A stretch of 11,380 nt of DNA, taken from positions 1 to 11,380 of the forward strand of contig JAFGNY010000185.1 in NCBI GenBank assembly GCA_016926765.1, in the 5' to 3' direction. Below the pieces are notes generated by a model. That model searched no databases. It was not told the origin of the DNA and saw only the letters and a program-made list of their open reading frames with translations. This document shows positions 1 to 6,380 of the stretch, in pieces. The stretch comes from Bacteroidales bacterium (lineage in GTDB: Bacteria > Bacteroidota > Bacteroidia > Bacteroidales > FEN-979). How positions within the stretch are numbered: the stretch's first letter is position 1; each line of letters opens with the position of its first letter. The position numbers and the translations under genes are program-made.

Positions 1-1455
1 GGGATGAATACCTCTGAACTGGTGGTTGCTCCAGTAATCTATGAAGCGAAAGAGACCATCATTCCCAAGAAAGATGAGATCAAAATTAAGGCGAAATTCA
101 TTGATCTTCCCAGCAAGATGCTAGCTCCGGGTGTCATTTACACCCCGACCCGTATCATGACGGATCAGATCACGATCCTGGCAGATCACGGGTATCAGAA
201 AGAGGTGATTGTATCTAAAACCGGGACACTCTATTTCCCGAAAAACAAATATAATCTGAATCTGAAATTCGGTCTGAACAAAACTGCCGGGGCTCAGAAT
301 TTACTGGCACAATTAGATCAGTTTCTCCAGCAGGGATGGAAGATCAAGAGCATCAACATCGATGGCTGGGCATCTCCTGAAGGAGAAGAAACCTTCAATG
401 TGGGTTTATCTGAAAACCGTTCCAAAACCGGAAATCAATATATGATCGACCAATACAAAGCCTGGGCAAAAGAGGCCAATAAGGACAATAAAGACAAAAA
501 AGCCGTCAAAGCTGCCATTGAAGCTGCAGGTAGTGATGTAAACTTTGTACTCAACCATCATGGTCCCGACTGGAATGGTTTCATGAAAGAGGTTCAGGCC
601 AGTAATGTGAAAGATAAAGATAAAATTATCAATGTGATCAATTCGTCAGGAAGTGATGCCAGTAAAGAACAGGAGATCCGTAACATGATCCTCATCTATC
701 CCGAGATCGAAGAAAACCTGCTTCCTCCGTTGAGAAGAGCTGTGGTCACTGCCAACCTCTATGAACCAAGATATTCCGACCAGGAGCTTAAAGACCTTGC
801 CATGACTAACCCTGATAAACTTAAAGTGGAAGAGATTCTTTATGCTGCCACACTTGTCGTGGATAACAAAGACAAAATCAAGATTTACGAAAACGCCGCT
901 ATGGTTTATCCGAATAACTGGAAAGCCCTGAGCAACGCTGCCGTAGTTAACATCGCTGCCGGAAATCTGGATAAAGGCCTGAACTATCTGTTGAAAGCTC
1001 AGGGATTGAATCCGAATAATGGCCTGATTGAAAATAACCTGGGTGTGGTTTACGCCAAACAAGGCCTGAATGATAAAGCCGAAACCCAATTCAAGAAAGC
1101 ACAACAATTAGGCGAAAATGAGAATTACAACATTGGCACGCTGATGATCCCGAAGGGAGACTACCAGAAAGCGCTCACAATGCTTGCGAATGCATCCTGC
1201 ACATACAATCTGGGCCTTGCCCAACTGGTAAGCGGGAATACCGCTGCTGCTGAAACGACCCTGAAGTGTGCTCCGCAAACCCCCGAAGGCAACTACCTGC
1301 TTGCTATTGTAGGCGCCCGTAAGAACGATACCTCCATGCTCTACGATTACCTGATGAAAGCTTGCCAGAATCCGGATCTGAAAGCACAGGCAAAAGGCGA
1401 CAGGGAATTTTACACCTATATGACTACTCCTGAATTCCAAAATATCGTGAAATAA
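1..1455 (+). CDS. OmpA-like domain plus TPR envelope protein, 5'-truncated by window edge
   Basis: The reading frame is open to base 1, so the ATG at position 4 is probably internal and the true N-terminus, likely with a signal or lipoprotein peptide, lies upstream. Numbering from that ATG, 483 residues are visible. Residues about 77-150 resemble the first half of an OmpA-like peptidoglycan-associated domain, with GWASPEGEETFN at 121-132 followed by LSENRSKT at 135-142. A Lys/Asp/Asn-rich stretch (about 150-235) follows, then LLPPLRRAVVTANLYEP at 239-255, which looks like the closing strand of the same domain. Residues about 295-470 form tetratricopeptide-like helical repeats, clearest at 304-370 (KALSNAAVVNIAAGNLDKGL, then ENNLGVVYAKQGLNDKA). 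Proteins of this architecture are common in Bacteroidota and are thought to be periplasmic or outer-membrane-anchored. The specific role is unknown. The family call is firm; the function is not. Confidence 0.8.
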   Translation, partial: GMNTSELVVAPVIYEAKETIIPKKDEIKIKAKFIDLPSKMLAPGVIYTPTRIMTDQITILADHGYQKEVIVSKTGTLYFPKNKYNLNLKFGLNKTAGAQNLLAQLDQFLQQGWKIKSINIDGWASPEGEETFNVGLSENRSKTGNQYMIDQYKAWAKEANKDNKDKKAVKAAIEAAGSDVNFVLNHHGPDWNGFMKEVQASNVKDKDKIINVINSSGSDASKEQEIRNMILIYPEIEENLLPPLRRAVVTANLYEPRYSDQELKDLAMTNPDKLKVEEILYAATLVVDNKDKIKIYENAAMVYPNNWKALSNAAVVNIAAGNLDKGLNYLLKAQGLNPNNGLIENNLGVVYAKQGLNDKAETQFKKAQQLGENENYNIGTLMIPKGDYQKALTMLANASCTYNLGLAQLVSGNTAAAETTLKCAPQTPEGNYLLAIVGARKNDTSMLYDYLMKACQNPDLKAQAKGDREFYTYMTTPEFQNIVK

Positions 1456-1467
1456 CAGTTTACTGAG

Positions 1468-1506
1468 CTAAAAAAGCCCGGGCAGCATTTGCCCGGGCTT
1501 TTTTAG
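1468..1506. terminator. Strong bidirectional rho-independent terminator
   Basis: A perfect 17-bp stem (1468-1484 with 1490-1506) has a 5-base loop, GCATT. The core is GCCCGGGC, flanked by A6 on the left and T6 on the right, so either strand reads as a GC hairpin followed by a U-tract. It lies 12 bases after the OmpA/TPR stop codon, and its right arm ends immediately before the stop codon of the opposing deoxynucleoside kinase gene. It therefore serves both convergent genes. Confidence 0.92.
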
Positions 1507-2157
1507 TTATGGAGACAGGATCCGCGTTATTCCTGCCGGATACTCCTTCCGGATTAGTTGGGCTATCCACTGATAATCGGATTCCCTGTTCACAAAATCA
1601 ATCCTGCCTGATTCTACCATCAGTACGGTGATATCCGGATGGTGCCTGAAGAAATCCAGATATCCGTTTTGAATCGTTTCAAGGTATTCCAAAGAAATAT
1701 TCTGTTCATAAGCTCTTCCTCGTTTTTGGATATTCTCTTTCAGATTTTCGGGATCCAGAAAAAGATAAACAATCAGATCCGGCGCCGGAACTACCGACTG
1801 AACAATCTGAAACATCCTTTGATACAATCCAAATTCCGTTGATTCCAGATTTTTACTGGCAAAGATCAACGATTTATAAATAAAATAATCGGAAATTGTT
1901 ACTGGCTGAAACAGATCGCTTCGGGTAAAATGATCCGTTAATTGCTGATAACGGTCGGCCAGAAACGACAACTCCAGCGGGAACGCAAACCGGTCCGGAT
2001 CCTGGTAAAACCTGGGAAGAAAGCTATTATCCTCAAATTGCTCGAGAATCAATCTTGCCTGAAAATCCAGCGATAACCGGGTTGCCAGGGAGGTCTTGCC
2101 AGCCCCGATGTTTCCTTCTATTACAATATAATTGTACTTCACATGAAAAAATTTCAT
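1507..2157 (-). CDS. Deoxynucleoside kinase (dNK family)
   Basis: This 216-residue protein phosphorylates deoxynucleosides to dNMPs with ATP, as part of cytoplasmic dNTP salvage. The P-loop is GNIGAGKT at residues 15-22, directly after a hydrophobic strand (YIVIEG). LADRYQQL at 66-73 and ISDYFIYKSLIFA at 88-100 match the substrate-site region of the dAK/dGK/dCK family. KRGRAYEQ at 145-152 matches the Arg-rich LID that closes over the phosphates. Length is normal for bacterial members (about 200-220). Base preference (dA, dG or dC) cannot be read from the sequence. It is the last gene of a folK-dNK run, 49 bp after folK. Homologues usually begin just before the KYNYIVIEG strand, so a GTG at codon 6 (2142) is a plausible alternative start. 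A promoter box ends 5 bases before the annotated ATG. Confidence 0.9.
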   Translation of the reverse strand: MKFFHVKYNYIVIEGNIGAGKTSLATRLSLDFQARLILEQFEDNSFLPRFYQDPDRFAFPLELSFLADRYQQLTDHFTRSDLFQPVTISDYFIYKSLIFASKNLESTEFGLYQRMFQIVQSVVPAPDLIVYLFLDPENLKENIQKRGRAYEQNISLEYLETIQNGYLDFFRHHPDITVLMVESGRIDFVNRESDYQWIAQLIRKEYPAGITRILSP

Positions 2158-2162
2158 CTATA

Positions 2163-2170
2163 CAAAAGTA
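2163..2170 (-). promoter_or_regulatory. Candidate -7 promoter box for the deoxynucleoside kinase gene
   Basis: Read on the minus strand, the 49-bp folK-dNK gap contains TACTTTTG, a perfect match to the Bacteroidota -7 consensus TAnnTTTG. Transcription would begin at or within a few bases of the annotated ATG at 2157, giving an almost leaderless message, or a leader of about 15 bases if the GTG at 2142 is used. No TTG element was found at the usual 19-21 base spacing upstream, so the call is moderate. Confidence 0.42.
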
Positions 2171-2206
2171 AGGAAAGAATCAAACGGAAACAGATCTATT
2201 CATCTT

Positions 2207-2722
2207 TCAGCAATCCATCGGTCTGATCGACACCCGTTTCTGATCAACACATTCGTTCAACAGTTCCTGCATGTTTTTCCCACTAACCGGATGAACAAAC
2301 TCCGACGCTATTTCTGCCAAAGGAACTAATAGAAACCGGCGATAAGGTATCTTCGGATGAGGAATGATTAGGTGTTCCCGAACGACCACCTGATGATGAT
2401 AGAACAAAATATCGATGTCGATACAACGCGAAAGGTAGCAATCAGCCGAAATACCGGTGGTTGAATTTGCCGGAAGTATTCGGCCTGCCAGCCGCTCAAT
2501 CTCCTTAATCCTGCTGAGCATGGCAAAAGGCTTGAAATCAGATTCAATCATGATCACCTTGTTCAGAAAGAGTGTAACAGACTCCATCCCCCAGGGTTCC
2601 GTTTCATACAGTGAAGATTGTTTCCGGATCACACCGATTTGATCCTCCAGGAATGTAAGTGCTTTATAAATATTCCCTTCGCGATCACCCAAATTTGAAC
2701 CTAAAGAAAGGTATATGCTCAT
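2207..2722 (-). CDS. folK: 2-amino-4-hydroxy-6-hydroxymethyldihydropteridine diphosphokinase (HPPK)
   Basis: HPPK transfers pyrophosphate from ATP to 6-hydroxymethyl-7,8-dihydropterin, the step before dihydropteroate synthase in folate synthesis. The 171-residue protein has the N-terminal signature YLSLGSNLGDREGNI (4-18), the pterin-side motif SSLYETEPWG (37-46), the metal-binding RCIDIDILF (99-107; D102 and D104 correspond to E. coli D95 and D97), and the C-terminal HPKIPYRRFLLVPLAEIA (122-139). The oddity is the region between R81 and R99. It corresponds to catalytic loop 3 but is about 8 residues longer than in E. coli and lacks the usual Trp-Gly-Pro. All metal-binding residues remain, so an active enzyme is expected. 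It lies 49 bp downstream of the glucosaminidase gene and 49 bp upstream of the deoxynucleoside kinase gene. No good promoter box precedes it (best is TAATCTTG, one mismatch, touching the ATG), so cotranscription from upstream is likely. Confidence 0.93.
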   Translation of the reverse strand: MSIYLSLGSNLGDREGNIYKALTFLEDQIGVIRKQSSLYETEPWGMESVTLFLNKVIMIESDFKPFAMLSRIKEIERLAGRILPANSTTGISADCYLSRCIDIDILFYHHQVVVREHLIIPHPKIPYRRFLLVPLAEIASEFVHPVSGKNMQELLNECVDQKRVSIRPMDC

Positions 2723-2771
2723 TGCAAGATTAACATGACGTATACTCGCTGATCCTGAAAAGAAAATTTTA

Positions 2772-3374
2772 CTACTCCTCGTAAAGTCTTTTTAAAAGAT
2801 AGCTGATCTTGGAGCCATAATGCGGATCCATAGCCCAACGGCCTGCCAGGTCAAATATGGTAAAAGCAAGTCCACGCCTTACCTTATGGAACCTTTTATC
2901 CACCAGTTCTGTTTTCACTGGTTCCACACTGGCATAGGCCTTCAAATGCTGAATATGTGCCCGCACCCCCTCTTCTACTGAATTAAACCAGTCACCCGCT
3001 GTAGCTGCATTGACGGCTCCCAGCCCGCAAAAGTTGTTCTGAAACCGGCTTACAGAGCCACTGAACCGGAGAAATCCGGTTTCAAGACACATCTGACAAA
3101 AAGCGACTTCATAATTTATCCCTTCAAGCTCGGCCTCTTTGATATAGGTCCGGATGAGGTTTATGAGAAAAGCGCTATCGGCTTCGAGATTGTATTTATA
3201 GAAAAAAGAATACAATGATTGAACAGGTTTGGCTCCTTTGTCCATGATGAAAATGGAAGGGAGCTCACGGTAAGCGGTTTTGCTACCAGTACTCTTTCTC
3301 TCCTCATTTTCGGTAAACGACAGAAGTGGAATCAAGCAAAAAAAGAGGCGGATATACCAGGAAGTGATCTTCAT
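2772..3374 (-). CDS. Exported glucosaminidase-family peptidoglycan hydrolase
   Basis: I place the start at the ATG at 3374, giving 200 residues. It opens with a short basic segment and a hydrophobic stretch (residues about 5-20, WYIRLFFCLIPLLSF) that reads as a Sec signal peptide or anchor. A longer frame from 3473 would put 33 polar residues before the signal and is less likely. Residues about 65-198 form a glucosaminidase-type domain (FlgJ / N-acetylglucosaminidase fold). The segment EVAFCQMCLETGFLRFSG (89-106) carries the probable catalytic Glu98. NNFCGLG (113-119) and EEGVRAHIQHLKAY are family hallmarks, and the C-terminus is SYLLKRLYEE. The expected role is cleavage of glycan strands in periplasmic peptidoglycan. 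There is no SH3, LysM or SPOR domain, so it is a compact stand-alone enzyme. It is divergent from sppA, with 190 bp between the starts. A weak box TATCATTG (3397-3404, one mismatch) could be its promoter. Confidence 0.85.
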   Translation of the reverse strand: MKITSWYIRLFFCLIPLLSFTENEERKSTGSKTAYRELPSIFIMDKGAKPVQSLYSFFYKYNLEADSAFLINLIRTYIKEAELEGINYEVAFCQMCLETGFLRFSGSVSRFQNNFCGLGAVNAATAGDWFNSVEEGVRAHIQHLKAYASVEPVKTELVDKRFHKVRRGLAFTIFDLAGRWAMDPHYGSKISYLLKRLYEE

Positions 3375-3496
3375 ACCTTTATGGATGGATTCCTTGCAAT
3401 GATAAATGAAAAACCAGTGTAATCCTTGAGGTAATACAGGATTCTTTCCACAGGAAATTGTTAATAACCCCAAAATCTCTGATTGCTATCGTTATT

Positions 3497-3512
3497 GGAT
3501 CAACGGATCAAC
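3497..3512. repeat. Tandem 8-bp direct repeat GGATCAAC x2 upstream of sppA
   Basis: Two perfect head-to-tail copies of GGATCAAC occupy 3497-3504 and 3505-3512, ending 24 bases before the sppA -7 box. A near copy, GGATCAAAC, lies at 3548-3556 in the short leader. The placement would suit an activator or repressor site, but an 8-bp tandem can arise by chance, so a regulatory role is only inferred. Confidence 0.4.
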
Positions 3513-3536
3513 CAGTTAGAATTCGGATTTCTTTTT

Positions 3537-3544
3537 TACCTTTG
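3537..3544 (+). promoter_or_regulatory. sppA promoter -7 box
   Basis: TACCTTTG is a perfect TAnnTTTG match, 20 bases before the sppA ATG at 3565. This predicts transcription starting near 3548-3551 and a leader of about 15 bases. The expected TTG element about 20 bases upstream is not evident. The same octamer precedes the pyruvate:ferredoxin oxidoreductase gene. Confidence 0.6.
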
Positions 3545-3564
3545 CAAGGATCAAACCTCAACCT

Positions 3565-5322
3565 ATGAAATTTTTTAAAGCAATGCTGGCCGCGATGTTA
3601 GGAAGTTTTCTAACCATCCTGATCTTGTTATGTATTGGTGTTCTTGTCGTTATTGGGATTATTGCTGCTTCATCAGATACGACTGTCGTGATCCCCGAAA
3701 AGACCATTCTGACCTTACAGTTCAACAAACCCATCATGGACCGTACGCCAAGTTTACCCCTTCTGTATCAGTTCGGAAACCCCTCCAGGGTCGTTGGGCT
3801 GAACGATATTCTCGCCAATATCAAAAAAGCAAAAGAGGATGAACACATCCAGGGAATTTATCTGAATGCGGAATCGGTGAATGCAGGTATCGGCACTATT
3901 GAAGAGATCAGGAGCGCCTTGTCCGGTTTTAAAGAATCCGGTAAATTCATCATAGCTTTTGGGAATAATTTCTCTCAGGCCGGATATTATTTAGCTACCG
4001 TGGCTGATGAAATTCATATGAATCCCCAGGGGTTATTCCTGTTTAAAGGACTGAATGCAGAACTATTTTTCATCAAAGGGGCTCTTGAAAAACTGGATGT
4101 AGAGGTTCAAATCATCCGCCATGGGAAATTCAAATCTGCTACTGAACTCTTTTCCAATGAGAAAATGAGTGTGGAAAACCGGGAACAGATCACCAGGATG
4201 ATCACATCGATTTGGGAGGATCTGTTATTTCGGATAGCAGAATCAAGAGATGTTAGTAAAGAATCCTTAAACAGAATTGCTGATAGTCTGTTGATCCGGA
4301 CTCCGGAAGATGCATTAGCCTGGAAGTTAATCGATGAACTCTCCTATAAGGATCAGGTCATTGATCTGCTGAAAACCAAGATTGGCCTTGACAGTAATCA
4401 AAAGATCAGCCTTGTATCGCTTGAGCAATATACGCATGTAAAAGGGGAAAAGATTTCCTATAAAACGGATAAAATTGCGGTGGTTTATGCCGAAGGGGAG
4501 GTTGTGGATGGCGAAGGGGATGAACAATCGATCGGAGGGGAACGGATCGCCCGGGCTATCCGGACAGCCCGGAATGATAAGCGGACGAAAGCCATCGTGT
4601 TACGCGTCAACTCTCCCGGCGGAAGTGCGCTGGCATCTGAGATCATTTGGCGGGAGGTAAATCTGGCTTCGCAGGAGAAGCCGGTAGTCGCTTCATTTGG
4701 CAATGTGGCAGCAAGCGGAGGATATTACATCTCTTGTGCTGCCACCAGGATTGTCGCTGATCCAACCACCATCACCGGGTCTATCGGCGTTTGGGCAGCG
4801 ATTCCAAACCTCAAAGGACTCATGAATAATAAACTGGGGGTGACCTTCGACTATGCTCAAACCAATTCGAATGCCGATTTTATTTCAGTCACGAAACCCT
4901 TATCACCTTTACAGGTTACCTTCCTGCAACACTTTGTGGATAATACCTACCAGATTTTCACAACACGGGTGGCTGATGGCAGGCGCTTACGGATCGGATA
5001 CATTGACAGCATTGGACAAGGAAGGGTATGGAGCGGGAGCGATGCGTTGAAACTGGGTTTGGTTGATACGCTGGGCGGGCTTGATATCGCCATCAGAACT
5101 GCAGCAGAACTTGCACAACTCAGTGAATACCGGATAACCAATCTCCCGGTACAGAAAGATCCGTTGGAACAGCTCCTGGATGAACTAACCGGGAATATCA
5201 ATCCGGACCTTTATCTCGAAGAGGTGTTAGGGGATCACTATACCTATTTCCAAACTTTGAGATCGATACAAAAAATAAAGGGCATCCAAACGAGGATGCC
5301 CCTTGAAATAACCGTCTATTAA
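3565..5322 (+). CDS. sppA: Signal peptide peptidase SppA, long (67K) type
   Basis: SppA is a membrane-anchored serine-lysine protease that degrades signal peptides left after export. The 585-residue length fits the long, duplicated-domain form (E. coli is 618). One hydrophobic segment at residues about 12-35 anchors it. The N-terminal repeat (about 45-270) carries the putative general base Lys190 in HGKFKSATELF, matching E. coli K209. The C-terminal repeat (about 300-525) carries the nucleophile Ser384 in NVAASGGYY, matching E. coli S409, preceded by RVNSPGGSALAS (347-358) and followed by TTITGSIGV (401-409). The dyad is therefore intact and split across the two repeats, as in the family. The ATG at 3565 suits the promoter box 20 bases upstream and places the anchor correctly. 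Its 3' end converges on the flavoprotein gene with a 6-bp gap. No terminator of its own is visible on this strand. Confidence 0.95.
   Translation: MKFFKAMLAAMLGSFLTILILLCIGVLVVIGIIAASSDTTVVIPEKTILTLQFNKPIMDRTPSLPLLYQFGNPSRVVGLNDILANIKKAKEDEHIQGIYLNAESVNAGIGTIEEIRSALSGFKESGKFIIAFGNNFSQAGYYLATVADEIHMNPQGLFLFKGLNAELFFIKGALEKLDVEVQIIRHGKFKSATELFSNEKMSVENREQITRMITSIWEDLLFRIAESRDVSKESLNRIADSLLIRTPEDALAWKLIDELSYKDQVIDLLKTKIGLDSNQKISLVSLEQYTHVKGEKISYKTDKIAVVYAEGEVVDGEGDEQSIGGERIARAIRTARNDKRTKAIVLRVNSPGGSALASEIIWREVNLASQEKPVVASFGNVAASGGYYISCAATRIVADPTTITGSIGVWAAIPNLKGLMNNKLGVTFDYAQTNSNADFISVTKPLSPLQVTFLQHFVDNTYQIFTTRVADGRRLRIGYIDSIGQGRVWSGSDALKLGLVDTLGGLDIAIRTAAELAQLSEYRITNLPVQKDPLEQLLDELTGNINPDLYLEEVLGDHYTYFQTLRSIQKIKGIQTRMPLEITVY
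5270..5301 (-). terminator. Terminator for the flavoprotein gene, embedded in the sppA 3' coding end
   Basis: On the minus strand the hairpin GGGCATCC-TCGTTT-GGATGCCC (stem 5280-5287 with 5294-5301, 6-base loop) is followed by TTTATTTTTT. It begins 27 bases after the flavoprotein stop codon, a normal distance. On the plus strand the hairpin is followed by CTTGAAAT with no T-tract, so it should act only leftward. It lies wholly within sppA codons. Confidence 0.65.
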
Positions 5323-5328
5323 ACCCTG

Positions 5329-6348
5329 TTAAGGAAGCGGGTAGTGTTTAAAGATCTCTTCGCTTTTCATCAGGATATCAACATATTGTGCACGTTTGTA
5401 AGCAAATGGGTCTTTCAGGTTCTTTTTTGCCAGCTTACCCTGAAATTGGGGGATTGCATCGAAACCTTTTTCATCCATCCATCCTGATATTTCGTTCAGC
5501 ATGTTGGTAACTTGTTCAAATCCATGTTTATAAACCGTACTTACCACCTGAACACAATCCGCTCCGGCCAGGATCATTTTGATCACATCCCTGCCGGTAA
5601 AAATGCCTGTATTTGCACACAGCGAACCATGAATCTCACCATATAACAGACCAATATATCTGAGTGGCTGACGGTTATCCTCCTGATTACTCAGATGATA
5701 TGGAAAATGATGTTCCATGCTGTCAAGGTCAATATCCGGCTGAAAAAGACGGTTAAACACGACAAAACCCTCAACTCCGGCAAAATACATCTGCTGAATA
5801 ATATTGAGAATATTGGTATAATAGGGACTCAATTTCACACTTACCGGGATCTTAACATTTTTGGTCACTTCGGCAATAATGTCAAATTGTTCGGTGACGA
5901 TGGATTTTTCTTCCTTCTTAAAATCACCCGGGATAGCATAAAAATTCAACTCGATCGCATTGATTCCGGTTTGCTCAATCAGTCTGGCATATTCAACCCA
6001 GGTTTCGTTGTTCAGACAATTCAGGCTGGCGATAACAGGGATATTCACTGACTCAACAACCTTTCGGAGATTGTGCAGGTGCTCTGTTGGACCAGCGTGT
6101 TCGATATCCGGAAAGAGACTGATCATCTCGGCGTGCCGGTCATTGTATTGGTTCAATTCTTCAGATAGTTGCAACTTTTCCAGTTCGATCTGCTCTTCGA
6201 ACAGACTTTTATACACAATGGCTGCAGCTCCTGCATCCTGGATCTTTTTAATGTGATCCAAATTTTGAACCAGGTTACTGGCTCCGACAATAATGGGATT
6301 TTTCAACTTTAATCCCAGATAGTTGGTGGTCAAATCAGACATATTCAT
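5329..6348 (-). CDS. Dihydroorotate dehydrogenase-like FMN protein lacking the catalytic Cys
   Basis: This 339-residue TIM-barrel flavoprotein resembles class 1A dihydroorotate dehydrogenase. LGLKLKNPIIVGASNL (11-26) is the first barrel strand. VKLSPYY (171-177) matches the VKLPPY strand with its FMN-contacting Lys (K172). NTGIFTGRDVIKMILAGADCVQV (246-268) matches the FMN phosphate-binding region. Where class 1A enzymes have ELNLSCPN, this protein reads ELNFYAIP (133-140), so Ala138 replaces the catalytic Cys and the following Pro-Asn is lost. True dihydroorotate oxidation is therefore doubtful, although the barrel and FMN site look intact. It lies 32 bp downstream of the pyruvate:ferredoxin oxidoreductase gene on the same strand. 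A role linked to that enzyme's electron flow is inference. Either Met1 (6348) or Met3 (6342) could be the start. Annotating it as pyrD would be misleading. Confidence 0.85.
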   Translation of the reverse strand: MNMSDLTTNYLGLKLKNPIIVGASNLVQNLDHIKKIQDAGAAAIVYKSLFEEQIELEKLQLSEELNQYNDRHAEMISLFPDIEHAGPTEHLHNLRKVVESVNIPVIASLNCLNNETWVEYARLIEQTGINAIELNFYAIPGDFKKEEKSIVTEQFDIIAEVTKNVKIPVSVKLSPYYTNILNIIQQMYFAGVEGFVVFNRLFQPDIDLDSMEHHFPYHLSNQEDNRQPLRYIGLLYGEIHGSLCANTGIFTGRDVIKMILAGADCVQVVSTVYKHGFEQVTNMLNEISGWMDEKGFDAIPQFQGKLAKKNLKDPFAYKRAQYVDILMKSEEIFKHYPLP

Positions 6349-6360
6349 ACTTTTTTATGA

Positions 6361-6368
6361 CAAATATA
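6361..6368 (-). promoter_or_regulatory. Candidate -7 promoter box for the flavoprotein gene
   Basis: TATATTTG on the minus strand matches TAnnTTTG in the 32-bp gap after the oxidoreductase stop codon, 12 bases before the flavoprotein ATG at 6348. Transcription would start a few bases before the ATG. No terminator separates the two genes, so the flavoprotein may be read both from here and from the oxidoreductase promoter. Confidence 0.5.
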
Positions 6369-6380
6369 GTTTCTTTTTGC

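Larger units (their letters stand above)
3375..3564. promoter_or_regulatory. Divergent intergenic region between the glucosaminidase gene and sppA
   Basis: This 190-bp spacer separates two divergent start codons. It holds the sppA promoter box, a tandem 8-bp repeat, and a weak candidate -7 box for the minus-strand gene. I see no convincing short coding frame and no stable hairpin in it. Confidence 0.6.

Noticed and set aside
4..6. ATG at base 4 as a true start of the OmpA/TPR gene
   Set aside because: The frame is open to the window edge, no signal peptide follows, and envelope proteins of this type have more N-terminal sequence.
646..1107. 153-codon open frame on the minus strand within the OmpA/TPR gene
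   Set aside because: It is antisense to a clear protein with repeat structure, has no recognisable motif, and no promoter box was seen for it.
3375..3473. Longer N-terminus for the glucosaminidase from the ATG at 3473
   Set aside because: It would place 33 polar residues before a clear signal-peptide-like segment, and would put the gene start further into the divergent promoter region.
5695..6051. 118-codon open frame on the plus strand opposite the flavoprotein gene
   Set aside because: It is fully antisense to a conserved TIM-barrel gene, with no plausible domain or start context.
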